From Thermomonas sp. (GTDB taxonomy: Bacteria > Pseudomonadota > Gammaproteobacteria > Xanthomonadales > Xanthomonadaceae), in the NCBI RefSeq assembly GCF_023953935.1, contig NZ_JAMLIW010000005.1, forward strand, positions 1 through 64,000: a stretch of 64,000 nt of DNA, given 5' to 3'. Made by a program: the position numbers and the translations under genes. Below the pieces are notes generated by a model. The model saw nothing but the letters and a program-made list of their open reading frames with translations. It was not told the origin of the DNA and did no database searches. This document shows, piece after piece, positions 28,984 to 37,479 of the stretch. The stretch's first letter is position 1. Each line of letters begins with the position of its first letter.

Positions 28984-29730
28984 ATGAAGATTCTCGTCGC
29001 TTACAAGCGCGTGGTGGACGCCAACGTCCGCATCCAGGTCAAGCCGGACGGCTCTGGCGTCGTCACCGACGGCGTCAAGCTCTCCCCCAACCCGTTCGAC
29101 GACATCGCGCTGGAAGAAGCGCTGCGCCTGCGCGACAAGGGCATCGCCACCGAAGTCGTCGTCGCCACCATTGCCCCCGCCGACGCCCAGCCGCACCTAC
29201 GCAATGGCCTCGCCATGGGCGCCAACCGCGCCATCCACGTGGTGGCCGAACAGCCGCTGGCACCGCTGGCCGCCGCCCGCGCCCTGCTCAAACTCGTCGA
29301 GCGCGAACAGCCCGATCTGGTCCTGCTGGGCAAGCAGGCGATCGACGATGACGCCAACCAGACCGGGCAGATGCTGGCCACCCTGTGGGGCCGGCCGCAG
29401 GCCACCTTCGCCAGCCAGCTGACGATCGAAGGCGGCAAGGCCACGGTAGTGCGCGAAGTCGACGCCGGGCTGGAGACGCTGGAAGTCGACCTGCCGGCGG
29501 TGGTGACCGCCGACCTGCGCCTGAACGAGCCGCGCTTCATCAAGCTGCCGGACATCATGAAGGCCAAGAGCAAGCCGCTGCAGACGCTGGCGCTGGCCGA
29601 GCTGGGCGTGGAAACCGGCCCGACCCCGACCGTCACCCACTACGCGCCGCCCGCCGGCCGCAGCCGCGGGGTGATGGTCAAGGATGCGGCCGAACTGGTC
29701 GCCGCGCTCAAGCAGAAGGGGTTGCTGTGA
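28984..29730 (+). CDS. etfB: Electron-transfer flavoprotein beta subunit
   Basis: ETF beta subunit, 248 residues, which binds AMP and partners EtfA. It begins [19 protein letters not shown] and has the ETF beta signature [23 protein letters not shown] accepts electrons from acyl-CoA dehydrogenases in the cytoplasm and hands them to ETF-QO. A TACAAT at 28926-28931 may be its -10. The stop overlaps etfA by one base. Confidence 0.96.
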   Translation: MKILVAYKRVVDANVRIQVKPDGSGVVTDGVKLSPNPFDDIALEEALRLRDKGIATEVVVATIAPADAQPHLRNGLAMGANRAIHVVAEQPLAPLAAARALLKLVEREQPDLVLLGKQAIDDDANQTGQMLATLWGRPQATFASQLTIEGGKATVVREVDAGLETLEVDLPAVVTADLRLNEPRFIKLPDIMKAKSKPLQTLALAELGVETGPTPTVTHYAPPAGRSRGVMVKDAAELVAALKQKGLL

Positions 29731-30671
29731 TGTCCACCGTTCTCATCGTCGCCGAACACCTCAATGGCAGGCTCAACGCCGCCACCGCGCGCTGCGTGTC
29801 TGCCGCCGCCGCGCTCTCACCTGCCGCCATCGACATCGTGGTGCTGGCCGCCGATGCGGCCACCATTGCCGCGCAGGCGGCGCAGATCGCCGGCGTGCGC
29901 AAGGTGCTCGCCGTCGCCAACCCGGCCAATGCCCACGCCATCGCCCAGGTACAGGCACCGCAGGTGGCTGCGCTTGCCGGTGGCTACAGCCACGTGTTCG
30001 GGCCCTCGACCACCTTCGGCAAGGACCTGATGCCGGCGGTCGCGGCGCTGCTCGGTGTCGACCAGGTCTCCGATCTGATGGCGGTCGAAGGCAGCCACAG
30101 CTTCAAGCGCCCGATCTACGCCGGCAACGCGATCATCACCGTCGAAATGCCGGCCGGCAGTCAAGTGGTCGCGACCGTGCGCACCGCCTCCTGGCCGGAA
30201 GCCGCCGCGGGCGGCAGCGCCACGGTCGAAGCGGCCAGCGTCGATGCCACACTGCCCAGCCACACCCGCTTCATCGGCCTGGCCAGCGCCAGTTCCGACC
30301 GCCCCGACCTGCAATCGGCGCGGCGCGTGGTCTCCGGTGGTCGCGGGGTCGGTTCGGAAGACAACTTCAAGATCATCTACCACCTCGCCGACAGGCTCGG
30401 CGCGGCGGTGGGCGCCTCGCGCGCGGCGGTCGACGCCGGCTACGTCCCGAGCGACCTGCAGGTCGGCCAGACCGGCAAGATCATCGCCCCCGAGCTCTAT
30501 ATCGCGGTCGGCATTTCCGGCGCAATCCAGCACCTGACCGGCATCAAGGATGCCGGCACGATCGTCGCCATCAACAAGGACGGCGACGCGCCGATCTTCG
30601 AGATCGCCGACATCGGCCTGGTCGGCGATCTGTTCCAGGTGCTGCCGGAACTGGAGCAGGCGCTGGGCTGA
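29730..30671 (+). CDS. etfA: Electron-transfer flavoprotein alpha subunit
   Basis: ETF alpha subunit of 313 residues, carrying FAD. The C-terminal FAD-binding domain has [14 protein letters not shown] and the ETF alpha signature [20 protein letters not shown]. The start ATG at 29730 overlaps the etfB stop (TGATG), with AGAAGGGG just upstream, so translation is likely coupled. Together with ETF-QO upstream it completes the electron-transfer chain. Confidence 0.96.
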   Translation: MSTVLIVAEHLNGRLNAATARCVSAAAALSPAAIDIVVLAADAATIAAQAAQIAGVRKVLAVANPANAHAIAQVQAPQVAALAGGYSHVFGPSTTFGKDLMPAVAALLGVDQVSDLMAVEGSHSFKRPIYAGNAIITVEMPAGSQVVATVRTASWPEAAAGGSATVEAASVDATLPSHTRFIGLASASSDRPDLQSARRVVSGGRGVGSEDNFKIIYHLADRLGAAVGASRAAVDAGYVPSDLQVGQTGKIIAPELYIAVGISGAIQHLTGIKDAGTIVAINKDGDAPIFEIADIGLVGDLFQVLPELEQALG

Positions 30672-30683
30672 GACGCCGGGCTG

Positions 30684-30709
30684 GCCCGCGCGAAACAGCG
30701 CGCGCGGGC
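30684..30709. terminator. Weak GC-rich hairpin after etfA
   Basis: A 9-bp stem GCCCGCGCG / CGCGCGGGC with an eight-base loop lies between the convergent etfA and CBS-domain genes. It has no clear T run, so intrinsic termination is uncertain. Confidence 0.35.
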
Positions 30710-30716
30710 TTGATCG

Positions 30717-31304
30717 TCAGCCTACCTTGCTGCGCAGGTAATCGAGCAGGTCGATCCGGGTGATCAGGCCGAGGAAGTGCTCGCCTTCCATCACGATGGC
30801 GACGTGGCCGCGGTCGAATACCGGCAACAATGCTTCGATCGGGGCGCGCACGTCCACCTTGTCCAGCCGCTGCACCATCGCCGCGCGCGCCGGATCGTTG
30901 AAGCGGGCTTCATCGCCATAGACGTGCAGCAGCACGTCGGATTCGTCGAGGATACCGACGATGCGCTCGTGTTCCATCACCGGCAATTGCGAGATGCCTT
31001 CGCCGCGCATCCGCTGCCAGGCGCTGCTCAGGCTGTCATCCAGCGCAACCGTCACCGTGTCGCGATCGGCGAACGGGCGCCGGATCAGGTCGCGCAGGTC
31101 CCCGTGCGCGCCCGCCGGAGCCGCGGACTCGGCGCGCAGCGCCGCTTCGATGCCCTGCCGCGCGATACCGATCCAGGCTTCCAACTGCGTCCGCGGCACC
31201 CCTGCCTGCTGCGCCGCCTGCGCGGCGTCCCGGTGCCCGCCCAACACTTCCAGCACCAGCGCCGCCTTGCGCGAGGCAGGCCACGAGTCGGCTGTTGCAT
31301 TCAT
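30717..31304 (-). CDS. CBS-domain protein with N-terminal helical region
   Basis: Product of 195 residues. Two CBS motifs form one Bateman module (about residues 70-190): the first around [20 protein letters not shown], the second around [18 protein letters not shown]. Such modules sense adenosine nucleotides or SAM. The first 60 residues form helices with a helix-turn-helix-like stretch ([20 protein letters not shown]). No enzyme domain is attached. The start at 31304 follows an AGAG ribosome-binding site. Confidence 0.82.
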   Translation of the reverse strand: MNATADSWPASRKAALVLEVLGGHRDAAQAAQQAGVPRTQLEAWIGIARQGIEAALRAESAAPAGAHGDLRDLIRRPFADRDTVTVALDDSLSSAWQRMRGEGISQLPVMEHERIVGILDESDVLLHVYGDEARFNDPARAAMVQRLDKVDVRAPIEALLPVFDRGHVAIVMEGEHFLGLITRIDLLDYLRSKVG

Positions 31305-31389
31305 TGTTTCACTCTCGTCACTGCTTGACTGGCCACCACGAATGATCGGCCACAGCCTAGCATGCGGCCCGGACCGGTTTCCCGCTGTT

Positions 31390-31514
31390 CCGGCCGCCAC
31401 GGGGCGGCCGGAAGGGTGGCGTTTCGGGCGCCAAGGCAACGCTGATCAAGTCAGCGTTGCCTGCCGGCCAAGAACGGCCGGCCACGGATCATTCACGCAA
31501 GTGATGGATCCGTG
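31390..31514. repeat. Run of four consecutive hairpins
   Basis: Four adjacent inverted repeats in 125 bases downstream of the YdcH gene: 31390-31398/31403-31411 (9 bp), 31435-31445/31451-31461 (11 bp, GGCAACGCTGA/TCAGCGTTGCC), 31463-31469/31476-31482 (7 bp) and 31483-31496/31501-31514 (8 bp, a 2x2 internal loop, then 4 bp closed by a GCAA tetraloop). The gap lies between two minus-strand genes. It may be a structured 3' UTR or a REP-type cluster. Confidence 0.8.
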
Positions 31515-31520
31515 TGCGCC

Positions 31521-31736
31521 CTAATTGGCGCGGTCGTACATCTCCAGCAAGCGTTGCTTGAGCGCCAGTTTTTCGCGCTTCATCTGCCCGAGCCGGGCAT
31601 CGTCGATCGGCAGCACGCCGCGCTCCGCGTCGTTGACCTGCTGATCAAGGTCACGATGGTGGTAATACAGCTTGCGGAACTCGGCGTTGGCGTTCATCAG
31701 TGCCTCGATCTGTTCCTGCGGTTGCCCTTCAAACAT
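31521..31736 (-). CDS. YdcH/DUF465 family small coiled-coil protein
   Basis: 71-residue helical protein of the YdcH family: NANAEFRKLYYHHRDLDQQV followed by the basic LGQMKREKLALKQRLLEMY, the usual two-helix coiled coil. Function is unknown. The ATG at 31736 follows a strong GGAGG ten bases upstream. It lies downstream of the structured leader/sRNA candidate and upstream of the CBS gene on the same strand. Confidence 0.85.
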   Translation of the reverse strand: MFEGQPQEQIEALMNANAEFRKLYYHHRDLDQQVNDAERGVLPIDDARLGQMKREKLALKQRLLEMYDRAN

Positions 31737-31884
31737 GAAGACCTCCTGTTGCAGCGAAACAGCGCCGATCCCGAGCGGGAAGGCGCATTGCGGGAGCAGC
31801 AGCGTGGGCTGCCGCCATGCCAAGCGGCGCGGATCGAGCCGCACCGCGAACCACTGGCCCGGCGACGTGCCGGGCATGGAAATG

Positions 31885-31915
31885 AAAACGCCCCGCCAAA
31901 GAATCGGGCGGGGCG
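31885..31915 (-). terminator. Intrinsic terminator on minus strand
   Basis: A 9-bp stem CGCCCCGCC / GGCGGGGCG (31889-31897, 31907-31915) with a nine-base loop, followed on the minus strand by TTTT. It ends the candidate small RNA and lies 150 bases before the YdcH start. Confidence 0.75.
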
Positions 31916-32079
31916 CTCGGGAATGGGTGGACCACGGGGCCGGCATGCATCACCCGGTCTCCCCCGCACACGCTCGGTGCGTTGGCTGCCCCCGGGTTGT
32001 CGAACGGGGCGTTGTCGAACGGATCATGCATCGGCCGATCTCCGGCCAGACGGCTGTTCGTGAAATCGAACCATCTGGG
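31885..32079 (-). ncRNA. Candidate structured small RNA or YdcH leader
   Basis: Read on the minus strand from about 32079, the sequence folds into CCAGAUGG/CCGUCUGG with an inner UUCG/CGAA stem, then a GGCC-GGAGAUC-GGCC hairpin holding a ribosome-binding-like sequence, and a long-range GGCCGAUGCAU / AUGCAUGCCGGCC stem enclosing two GTTCGACAAC copies. It ends in an intrinsic terminator at 31885-31915. A promoter-like TTGCAG-N17-TAGGGT lies upstream. The same span contains a short ORF starting MHDPFDNAPFDN (32031) that runs past the terminator, so it may instead be a leader-peptide attenuator. No known RNA family was recognised. Confidence 0.4.
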
Positions 32080-32085
32080 TATCCG

Positions 32086-32114
32086 ACCCTACGCCGACCC
32101 GCGGCCGCCTGCAA
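32086..32114 (-). promoter_or_regulatory. Possible promoter of the small RNA candidate
   Basis: Minus-strand TTGCAG (32114-32109) and TAGGGT (32091-32086) with a 17-base spacer. Each hexamer matches only about half of the sigma-70 consensus, so this is weak evidence by itself. Its value is its position about seven bases before the first stem of the structured candidate. Confidence 0.3.
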
Positions 32115-32171
32115 GCCCCCGCGCTGAACCTTGCGGAAACCGGCCGAGGTATCCGAAAAACCTTTCTGCAA

Positions 32172-33437
32172 TCAATTGCTTGACGAAACGATCACCTCGA
32201 CCCGGCGGTTCTTCGCCCGGCCCGCGGCGCTGTTGTTGTCGGCCACCGGTCGGGCCGCGCCGGCGCCGCTGGCGCTGACCCGGCTGCGCGCCACGCCGGC
32301 CGCGACCAGGGTCGCGCGCACCTGCTGGGCGCGGCGTTCGGACAGGGCCTGATTGGCCGCAGCTGCGCCCTGGCTGTCGGTATGGCCAACCACCTGGATC
32401 GCGCCGCCGGCCAGCGCGGCCAGATAAATGCCCAGCGCCCGGATGCTGGCGGTGGCCTCGGGGGTCAGCTCGGCCTGGCCGCTGGCAAAGGCGCTGCCGG
32501 CCAGGGTGTAAACATCGCCGCGCGCATCGCGCCGCACCGGCGGCAGGGACGCGCCGGCGGTCAGCTCGGCCTCCTTGCGCGCCAGCTCGGCCTCGCGGGC
32601 GCGGGCGGCTTCGGCCTTGCCCTGCTGCACCGCCACCGCGCCGTCCAGCGCGGCTTCGGCCTGCTCGGTGCGCGCCTGCTGGCGCTGCGCCTCCTCGGCC
32701 TGCAATTGGGCCTGCAGGCGCAGTCGATCGGCCTCGGCGCGGGCGCGCTCGGCGTCACGCCGGCTGGCCTCCACACGCAGGTCGCTGCGCTCGCGCTCCA
32801 GGCGTTCGACCTCGCGCCGCGCGGCTTCGACCCGCGCCGCCTGTTCGGCGACCTCGACCCGGCGCTGCGCCAGCGCCGCGGCCGCCGCTTGGGCACTGCG
32901 CCCGGCCGCCGCCAGCGCGGTGACGGCCTGATGCGCCTGCAAGCGCTCGAACCGGGCCAGCCCTGCCAGCAGCGGATCCGCGTCCAGCGCCAGCAGCCGC
33001 TGTTCGAGCGTTCCGGCGGGCGCCGGCGCATCCAGCAGGTTCGCGCCGATTCCCGCGGTCTGCTCCATCTGCAGCTGCGCGCGCAGACCATCAACATCGG
33101 CGCGCAGCTGCGCCAACGCCGAGCGCGTGGTCTGGCTGCGGCTGCGCACCCGGGCAAGGTCGGCATCGGCCGCGGCCGACAGCGCCAGCGTGCGCGCATC
33201 GGCATCGCGCTTGCGCTCCAGCGCCGCCTGCGCGGCCTGCAGCTCGCGCCGCGCCGCGTCCAGCGCCTGCGGCGCGTACTGGTCGGCGTCGGCGGCCGCG
33301 GCGCCGGCCACCGCCTGTCGCGCCGCTTCCAGCTCGGCGGTTGGCGGCGGCAGGGTGGCGCAGCCGGCCAGAGTCAGCGCCCCGATCGCCAGCAGGGCGT
33401 GCAGGGCATGGCGGATTTGTGCGAAGCTTGGACGCAT
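32172..33437 (-). CDS. OmpA-family lipoprotein with DUF4398-like coiled coil
   Basis: Predicted lipoprotein of 421 residues: signal peptide with lipobox LAGC (residues 23-26), an Ala-rich helical DUF4398-like region, a very long coiled coil rich in Ala, Arg and Glu (about 60-285), then a C-terminal OmpA domain (FASGQAELTPEA, VVGHTDSQG, NRRVEVIVSS). It is likely anchored in the outer membrane and bound to peptidoglycan through the OmpA domain. The start at 33437 gives the signal peptide directly. Divergent from pilU. Confidence 0.85.
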   Translation of the reverse strand: MRPSFAQIRHALHALLAIGALTLAGCATLPPPTAELEAARQAVAGAAAADADQYAPQALDAARRELQAAQAALERKRDADARTLALSAAADADLARVRSRSQTTRSALAQLRADVDGLRAQLQMEQTAGIGANLLDAPAPAGTLEQRLLALDADPLLAGLARFERLQAHQAVTALAAAGRSAQAAAAALAQRRVEVAEQAARVEAARREVERLERERSDLRVEASRRDAERARAEADRLRLQAQLQAEEAQRQQARTEQAEAALDGAVAVQQGKAEAARAREAELARKEAELTAGASLPPVRRDARGDVYTLAGSAFASGQAELTPEATASIRALGIYLAALAGGAIQVVGHTDSQGAAAANQALSERRAQQVRATLVAAGVARSRVSASGAGAARPVADNNSAAGRAKNRRVEVIVSSSN

Positions 33438-33527
33438 GGGAGGCCGCAAGTCGTGGATGCCTGCGGCCATTGTGGGAAGCTGGCGCCGACGATGCAACGG
33501 CGCGCCGCGCGGCGATGGGAGAGCGCA

Positions 33528-34640
33528 ATGGATATCGGCCCGTTTTTCAAGACGATGATGGAGAAGAACGCCTCGGACATGTTCCTGTCCACCGGCTCGC
33601 CGGTGAACATCAAGTTCGAAGGTGAACTGGTACCGATGACGCAATCCCCGCTTGCGCCCGGCGAATGCAAGGCGATTGCCTACGCGATGATGGATCAGGC
33701 GCAGATCACCGAATTCGAGCGCGAGAAAGAACTGAACATGGCAATCTCGGTGCCCGGCTGCGGGCGCTTCCGCGTCAACGTGTTCCAGCAGCGCGGGGAA
33801 GTCGGGCTGGTGATCCGCACGATCCGCAGCGACATCCCCAGCATCGAAGATCTGCAGCTGCCGACGGTGCTCAAGGACATCATCATGGCCCCGCGCGGGC
33901 TGATCCTGATCGTCGGCTCCACCGGCTCGGGCAAGTCGACCACGCTGGCCTCGATGATCGACCACCGCAACACCACCACCACCGGCCACATCCTCACCAT
34001 CGAGGACCCGATCGAATACCTGCACCGGCACAAGAAGTCGGTGGTCAACCAGCGCGAAGTCGGGCTCGACACCCACAGCTTCCACGCTGCCCTGAAGAAC
34101 GCGATGCGCGAAGCGCCGGACGTGATCCTGATCGGCGAAATCCGCGACGAGCAGACCATGGAAGCGGCGATCGCCTTCGCCGAAACCGGCCACATCTGTC
34201 TGGCCACCCTGCACTCCAACAATGCCGACCAGACCATCGAGCGCATCCTCAACTTCTTCCCCGAGGGCGCGCACAAGAACGTGCTGATGAACCTCGCGCT
34301 GAACCTGAAGGCCGTGATCAGCCAGCGCCTCGTGCTCGGCGCGGACGGCCGCCGGATGCCGGCCACCGAGGTGCTGATCAATACCCCGCTGATCCGCGAC
34401 CTGATGCGGCGCGGCGAGGTGCACAAGATCAAGCAGGCGATGGAGGAATCCCTGCAGGACGGCATGCATACCTTCGACCAGTGCCTGTTCCGGCTCTACA
34501 AGGAAGGCCGGATCGACATGGAGGAAGCGCTCAAGGCAGCCGACTCCCGCGACGGTCTGGCGCTCAAGTTCCGGCTGTCGGAGGGCGCCAGCGGCGAGCA
34601 CGACCCCTACGCCGACGTGTTCAACGCCGCCAGCGCCTGA
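33528..34640 (+). CDS. pilU: Type IV pilus retraction ATPase PilU
   Basis: PilT/PilU-family ATPase of 370 residues. Walker A VGSTGSGKSTTL, Asp box LTIEDPIEYLH, Walker B ILIGEIRDEQTM and the His box GHICLATLHSNN are all intact. PilU supports PilT in pilus retraction and twitching motility at the inner-membrane base. The N-terminus MDIGPFFKTMMEKNASDMF and the length fit PilU better than PilT, whose family is near 345 residues. The ATG at 33528 follows GGGAGAG. pilT is not in the window. Confidence 0.9.
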   Translation: MDIGPFFKTMMEKNASDMFLSTGSPVNIKFEGELVPMTQSPLAPGECKAIAYAMMDQAQITEFEREKELNMAISVPGCGRFRVNVFQQRGEVGLVIRTIRSDIPSIEDLQLPTVLKDIIMAPRGLILIVGSTGSGKSTTLASMIDHRNTTTTGHILTIEDPIEYLHRHKKSVVNQREVGLDTHSFHAALKNAMREAPDVILIGEIRDEQTMEAAIAFAETGHICLATLHSNNADQTIERILNFFPEGAHKNVLMNLALNLKAVISQRLVLGADGRRMPATEVLINTPLIRDLMRRGEVHKIKQAMEESLQDGMHTFDQCLFRLYKEGRIDMEEALKAADSRDGLALKFRLSEGASGEHDPYADVFNAASA

Positions 34641-34679
34641 GGCAACACCGCGGCAGGGCCCGCGACAGGAGGGCCTGCG

Positions 34680-35348
34680 TCAGTGCGCGTCCGGCTGGTT
34701 TTCCGGGCGCGCGGCGTCGAATTCCGGCAGCGCCAGGCATTCGGCCTCGATCCGGCACAGCGCCGGATAAGCCGTCATGTCCACGCCATGGCGACGGGCG
34801 TTGTAGATCTGCGGAATCAGGCAGCAGTCGGAAAATCCCGGGGTGTCGCCATCGCAGTAGGTGCCGGTGGACGGATGGTCGGCCAGCTGCAATTCGGCCA
34901 CCCGGAACCCGGCCTCGATCCAGTGCCGCACCCAGCCGTCGCGTTCGGGTTGTGGCACATGCCACTCACGTTCGAAATACTGCAGCACGCGCAGGTTGTT
35001 GAGCGGGTGGATGTCGCAGGCCACCAGCAGGCCCAGCGCGCGCGCGCGCTGGCGTTCGCGCGCCGTCGCCGGCAGCAGCGGCCGGTCCGGCCAGACCTCG
35101 TCCAGATATTCGAGGATCGACAGCGACTGGGTGAGCCGGCGCTGGCCGTGCAGCAGGGTCGGTACCAGCTCCTGCGGGTTGATCGCCCGGTACTCCGGTG
35201 CGTGCTGCTGGCCGCCGTCGCGCACCAGATGGACCGGGATGATCTCGTAGTCCAGACCTTTGAGGTTCAGCCCGATCCGCACGCGATAAGCCGCGCTCGA
35301 TCGCCAGTAGGAGTAGAGCTGCAATTTGTCGAACTTGGGGCCGCCCAT
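34680..35348 (-). CDS. maiA: Maleylacetoacetate isomerase
   Basis: Zeta-class glutathione S-transferase of 222 residues that isomerises maleylacetoacetate to fumarylacetoacetate in tyrosine/homogentisate breakdown. The N-terminus LYSYWRSSAAYRVRIGLNLKG contains the family SSxxxRVR motif with the catalytic Ser and Cys-like position occupied by Ala. It lies 76 bases downstream of the fumarylacetoacetate hydrolase gene on the same strand, consistent with consecutive steps of one pathway. Confidence 0.93.
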   Translation of the reverse strand: MGGPKFDKLQLYSYWRSSAAYRVRIGLNLKGLDYEIIPVHLVRDGGQQHAPEYRAINPQELVPTLLHGQRRLTQSLSILEYLDEVWPDRPLLPATARERQRARALGLLVACDIHPLNNLRVLQYFEREWHVPQPERDGWVRHWIEAGFRVAELQLADHPSTGTYCDGDTPGFSDCCLIPQIYNARRHGVDMTAYPALCRIEAECLALPEFDAARPENQPDAH

Positions 35349-35424
35349 CGCATCACCCTAGCCGATCGCGGCGCCCGGCAGGCGCCGTCCGTCCTGCCAG
35401 TTTGACCGCCAAGCCCCCGTTCGA

Positions 35425-36414
35425 TCAAGGCCGGGGCTGCTGCTCGATGGTCTGCTCGATGGCGCCGAACACGCTGCGGCCCTCGGCATCGAGCATTTCG
35501 ATCCGCAGCCGGTCGCCAAACGCCATGAACGGCGTGCTCGGCTTGCCGTCGCGCAGGGTTTCCACCGTGCGCCGCTCGGCAAAGCACGAGGCACCCAGGG
35601 AAGTGTCCTCATTGGCCACGGTGCCCGAACCGACAATCGTGCCGGCCGACAGCGGCCGGGTCTTGGCGGCGTGCGCGATCAGCTGGGCGAAATCGAACTG
35701 CATGTCCACACCGGCTTCGGGCGCGCCGAACCACTCGCCATTGATGTGGGTGAGCATGGCCAGATGCACCTTGTTGCCCTGCCAGGCCGCGCCCAGTTCG
35801 TCCGGGGTGACGAATACCGGCGACAGCGCGCTGCGCGGCTTGGACTGCAGGAAGCCGAAGCCCTTGGCCAGTTCCGGCGGGATCAGGTTGCGCAGCGAGA
35901 CGTCGTTGACCAGGCCGATCAGCTGGATGTGTTCGGCGGCCTGCTCCGGCGTGACGGCCATCGGCACGTCGTCGGTGATGACCACCACCTCGGCTTCCAG
36001 ATCGATGCCGTAATCCGCGCTGACCACCTTGACCGGATCGCGCGGGCCGAGGAAACCGGCGCTGACCGCCTGGTACATCAGCGGATCGACGTAGAAACTC
36101 TCCGGCACCTGGGCCCCGCGCGCACGCCGCACCCGCTCGACGTGCGGCAGGTAGGCGCTGCCGTCGACGAATTCGTAGGCGCGCGGCAGCGGCGCGGCAA
36201 GCAGGTGCATATCGAGCACGAACGCGCCGGCGGCGCGGCCCGCGCACAGGTCTTCGTACAGCGCGTTCAGCCGTGGCGCAGCGGCGTCCCAGTCTTCCAG
36301 CGCACGCTGCAGGGTCGGCGCGATGGCCTCGGCGCGCACCGCGGTTTTCAGGTCGCGGGACACCACGATCAGACTGCCGTCGCGCCCGCCCTGCTTCAGG
36401 GATCCCAGTTTCAT
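35425..36414 (-). CDS. Fumarylacetoacetate hydrolase family protein
   Basis: FAH-family hydrolase of 329 residues, cleaving fumarylacetoacetate to fumarate and acetoacetate in the last step of tyrosine catabolism. The domain includes SADYGIDLEAEVVVITDDVP, with the metal-binding acidic residues, and GSGTVANEDTSLGASCF. The ATG at 36414 was chosen (MKLGSLKQGGRDG) over a GTG three codons upstream. maiA follows directly; the acetoacetate formed could feed the CoA-transferase encoded at 27-29 kb, an inference. Confidence 0.92.
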   Translation of the reverse strand: MKLGSLKQGGRDGSLIVVSRDLKTAVRAEAIAPTLQRALEDWDAAAPRLNALYEDLCAGRAAGAFVLDMHLLAAPLPRAYEFVDGSAYLPHVERVRRARGAQVPESFYVDPLMYQAVSAGFLGPRDPVKVVSADYGIDLEAEVVVITDDVPMAVTPEQAAEHIQLIGLVNDVSLRNLIPPELAKGFGFLQSKPRSALSPVFVTPDELGAAWQGNKVHLAMLTHINGEWFGAPEAGVDMQFDFAQLIAHAAKTRPLSAGTIVGSGTVANEDTSLGASCFAERRTVETLRDGKPSTPFMAFGDRLRIEMLDAEGRSVFGAIEQTIEQQPRP

Positions 36415-36481
36415 TGCCGCCACCCTCGCGTCTTGATTCAGCCGGACATTGTATCGGGGTGACGCCGCCGTGGCCGGGTGC

Positions 36482-37231
36482 TCAGTCGTCGCCGAGAAAC
36501 GCGGCCGCGCGGAAGGTCAGCACCAGGGTGTCGCGGTGGCCGGGCCGGGCCGGATCCAGCGGCAGGATCGGGGTGGATTCGTGGATCACCCGCGCGTCTT
36601 CCATCAGCAGCAGCGACCAGGGCTCGGACAGCGTGAAACGCTCGCCTTCGCGCCGCTGTGCGGCAAATACCCGGGTTTCACCTCCGCGTATCGCTTGGCG
36701 TCCGACCAGAAAGACCGCGACGAAATCCACCCCGTCACGGTGCGCGCCTTCCGGGGTCGGCCGGCCGACGCCATCGGTGGTGTCGATCCGGAACTGGTGG
36801 GCTTCGACATGCCAGCGCGGCCCGGGTGCCTGCCGCCAGCAGGCCTGCGCCAGCGCGCGGATCAACGCGGCCCACGCCGGCTGCGCGACGGTGGTCGGGC
36901 CCACCGGTTCGAACCAGCGCTCCATCCCGCCGTGCAGGGCGTTGTATTCGACCGGCTGCCAGTGCCTCCGCTGCGGCACCGGCTGCACCCCGGCAGCGGT
37001 CACCACGTAGCAGGAATGCCGGCGCCTGCGGTAGCGTCCGCCATCCTTCAGATAATGGTCGGGCGGCAAGTCGTCCCAGCCGGGTACCAACGCCGCCAGC
37101 GCCTGCGCGTCCACGCCGGCCAGAGCAGCGACATCCGCCGCCGCCAGCACCGCGTAGCCGCGCTCGCGCAAGGTGCCATCGAGATCGGCCAGCGCGACGG
37201 CTGGCGGGGTGAACACGGCAACGGGAGGCAT
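36482..37231 (-). CDS. 2OG-Fe dioxygenase family protein
   Basis: Product of 249 residues of the bacterial 2OG-Fe dioxygenase family. The HRDG motif in TPEGAHRDGVDFVAVFLVGR supplies the His and Asp iron ligands, and VIHESTPI the distal His. Relatives hydroxylate free amino acids. The substrate here is unknown. Start at 37231 was chosen; an ATG at 37258 would add nine residues. Separated from tRNA-Gln by a hairpin. Confidence 0.82.
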   Translation of the reverse strand: MPPVAVFTPPAVALADLDGTLRERGYAVLAAADVAALAGVDAQALAALVPGWDDLPPDHYLKDGGRYRRRRHSCYVVTAAGVQPVPQRRHWQPVEYNALHGGMERWFEPVGPTTVAQPAWAALIRALAQACWRQAPGPRWHVEAHQFRIDTTDGVGRPTPEGAHRDGVDFVAVFLVGRQAIRGGETRVFAAQRREGERFTLSEPWSLLLMEDARVIHESTPILPLDPARPGHRDTLVLTFRAAAFLGDD

Positions 37232-37285
37232 CACGACGATCCGGGAAACGGGGCCCATTGTCCCACCGCGCCCGCCCCGAAACGA

Positions 37286-37311
37286 CACAACCCGCCATGC
37301 GGCGGGTTGTG
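37286..37311 (-). terminator. Hairpin downstream of tRNA-Gln
   Basis: An 11-bp stem CACAACCCGCC / GGCGGGTTGTG with a four-base loop, 21 bases downstream of the tRNA 3' end on its strand and followed by TCGTTTC. Probably terminates tRNA-Gln transcription. Confidence 0.65.
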
Positions 37312-37332
37312 TGGATCAAACCATTTCGAATA

Positions 37333-37407
37333 TGGCAGCCCCGGAAGGATTCGAACCTCCGAATGCCTGAGTCAGAGTCAGGTGCCTTACCGCTTGGCGA
37401 CGGGGCT
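37333..37407 (-). tRNA. tRNA-Gln (CTG anticodon)
   Basis: 75-base tRNA on the minus strand. The acceptor stem AGCCCCG pairs with CGGGGCT followed by G73 and encoded CCA. The anticodon stem CCTGA/TCAGG encloses loop CTCTGAC with anticodon CTG, reading CAG. The T arm contains GTTCGAATCC. The D arm GCCAAGCGGTAAGGC matches other gammaproteobacterial glutamine tRNAs. Confidence 0.96.
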
Positions 37408-37479
37408 ATGGAGCGGATTGTAAAACCAAACGCGCTTGCCGACTGAACGCCACCTGCAAGCGCGTAGACCATCGTTCCG

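Larger units (their letters stand above)
31737..32171. other. 435-base gene-free region
   Basis: No convincing protein gene here. The minus strand carries the structured transcript candidate (31885-32079), its possible promoter (32086-32114) and a GC-rich hairpin (about 31863-31877). The sequence next to YdcH (31737-31860) shows no further clear structure apart from the YdcH ribosome-binding site. Confidence 0.6.

Noticed and set aside
31729-32031. 100-codon minus-strand ORF starting MHDPFDNAPFDN as a protein gene
   Set aside because: It has a GGAG-like site, but the frame crosses the terminator hairpin and its second half looks like random GC-rich sequence. I report the region as an RNA or leader candidate instead.
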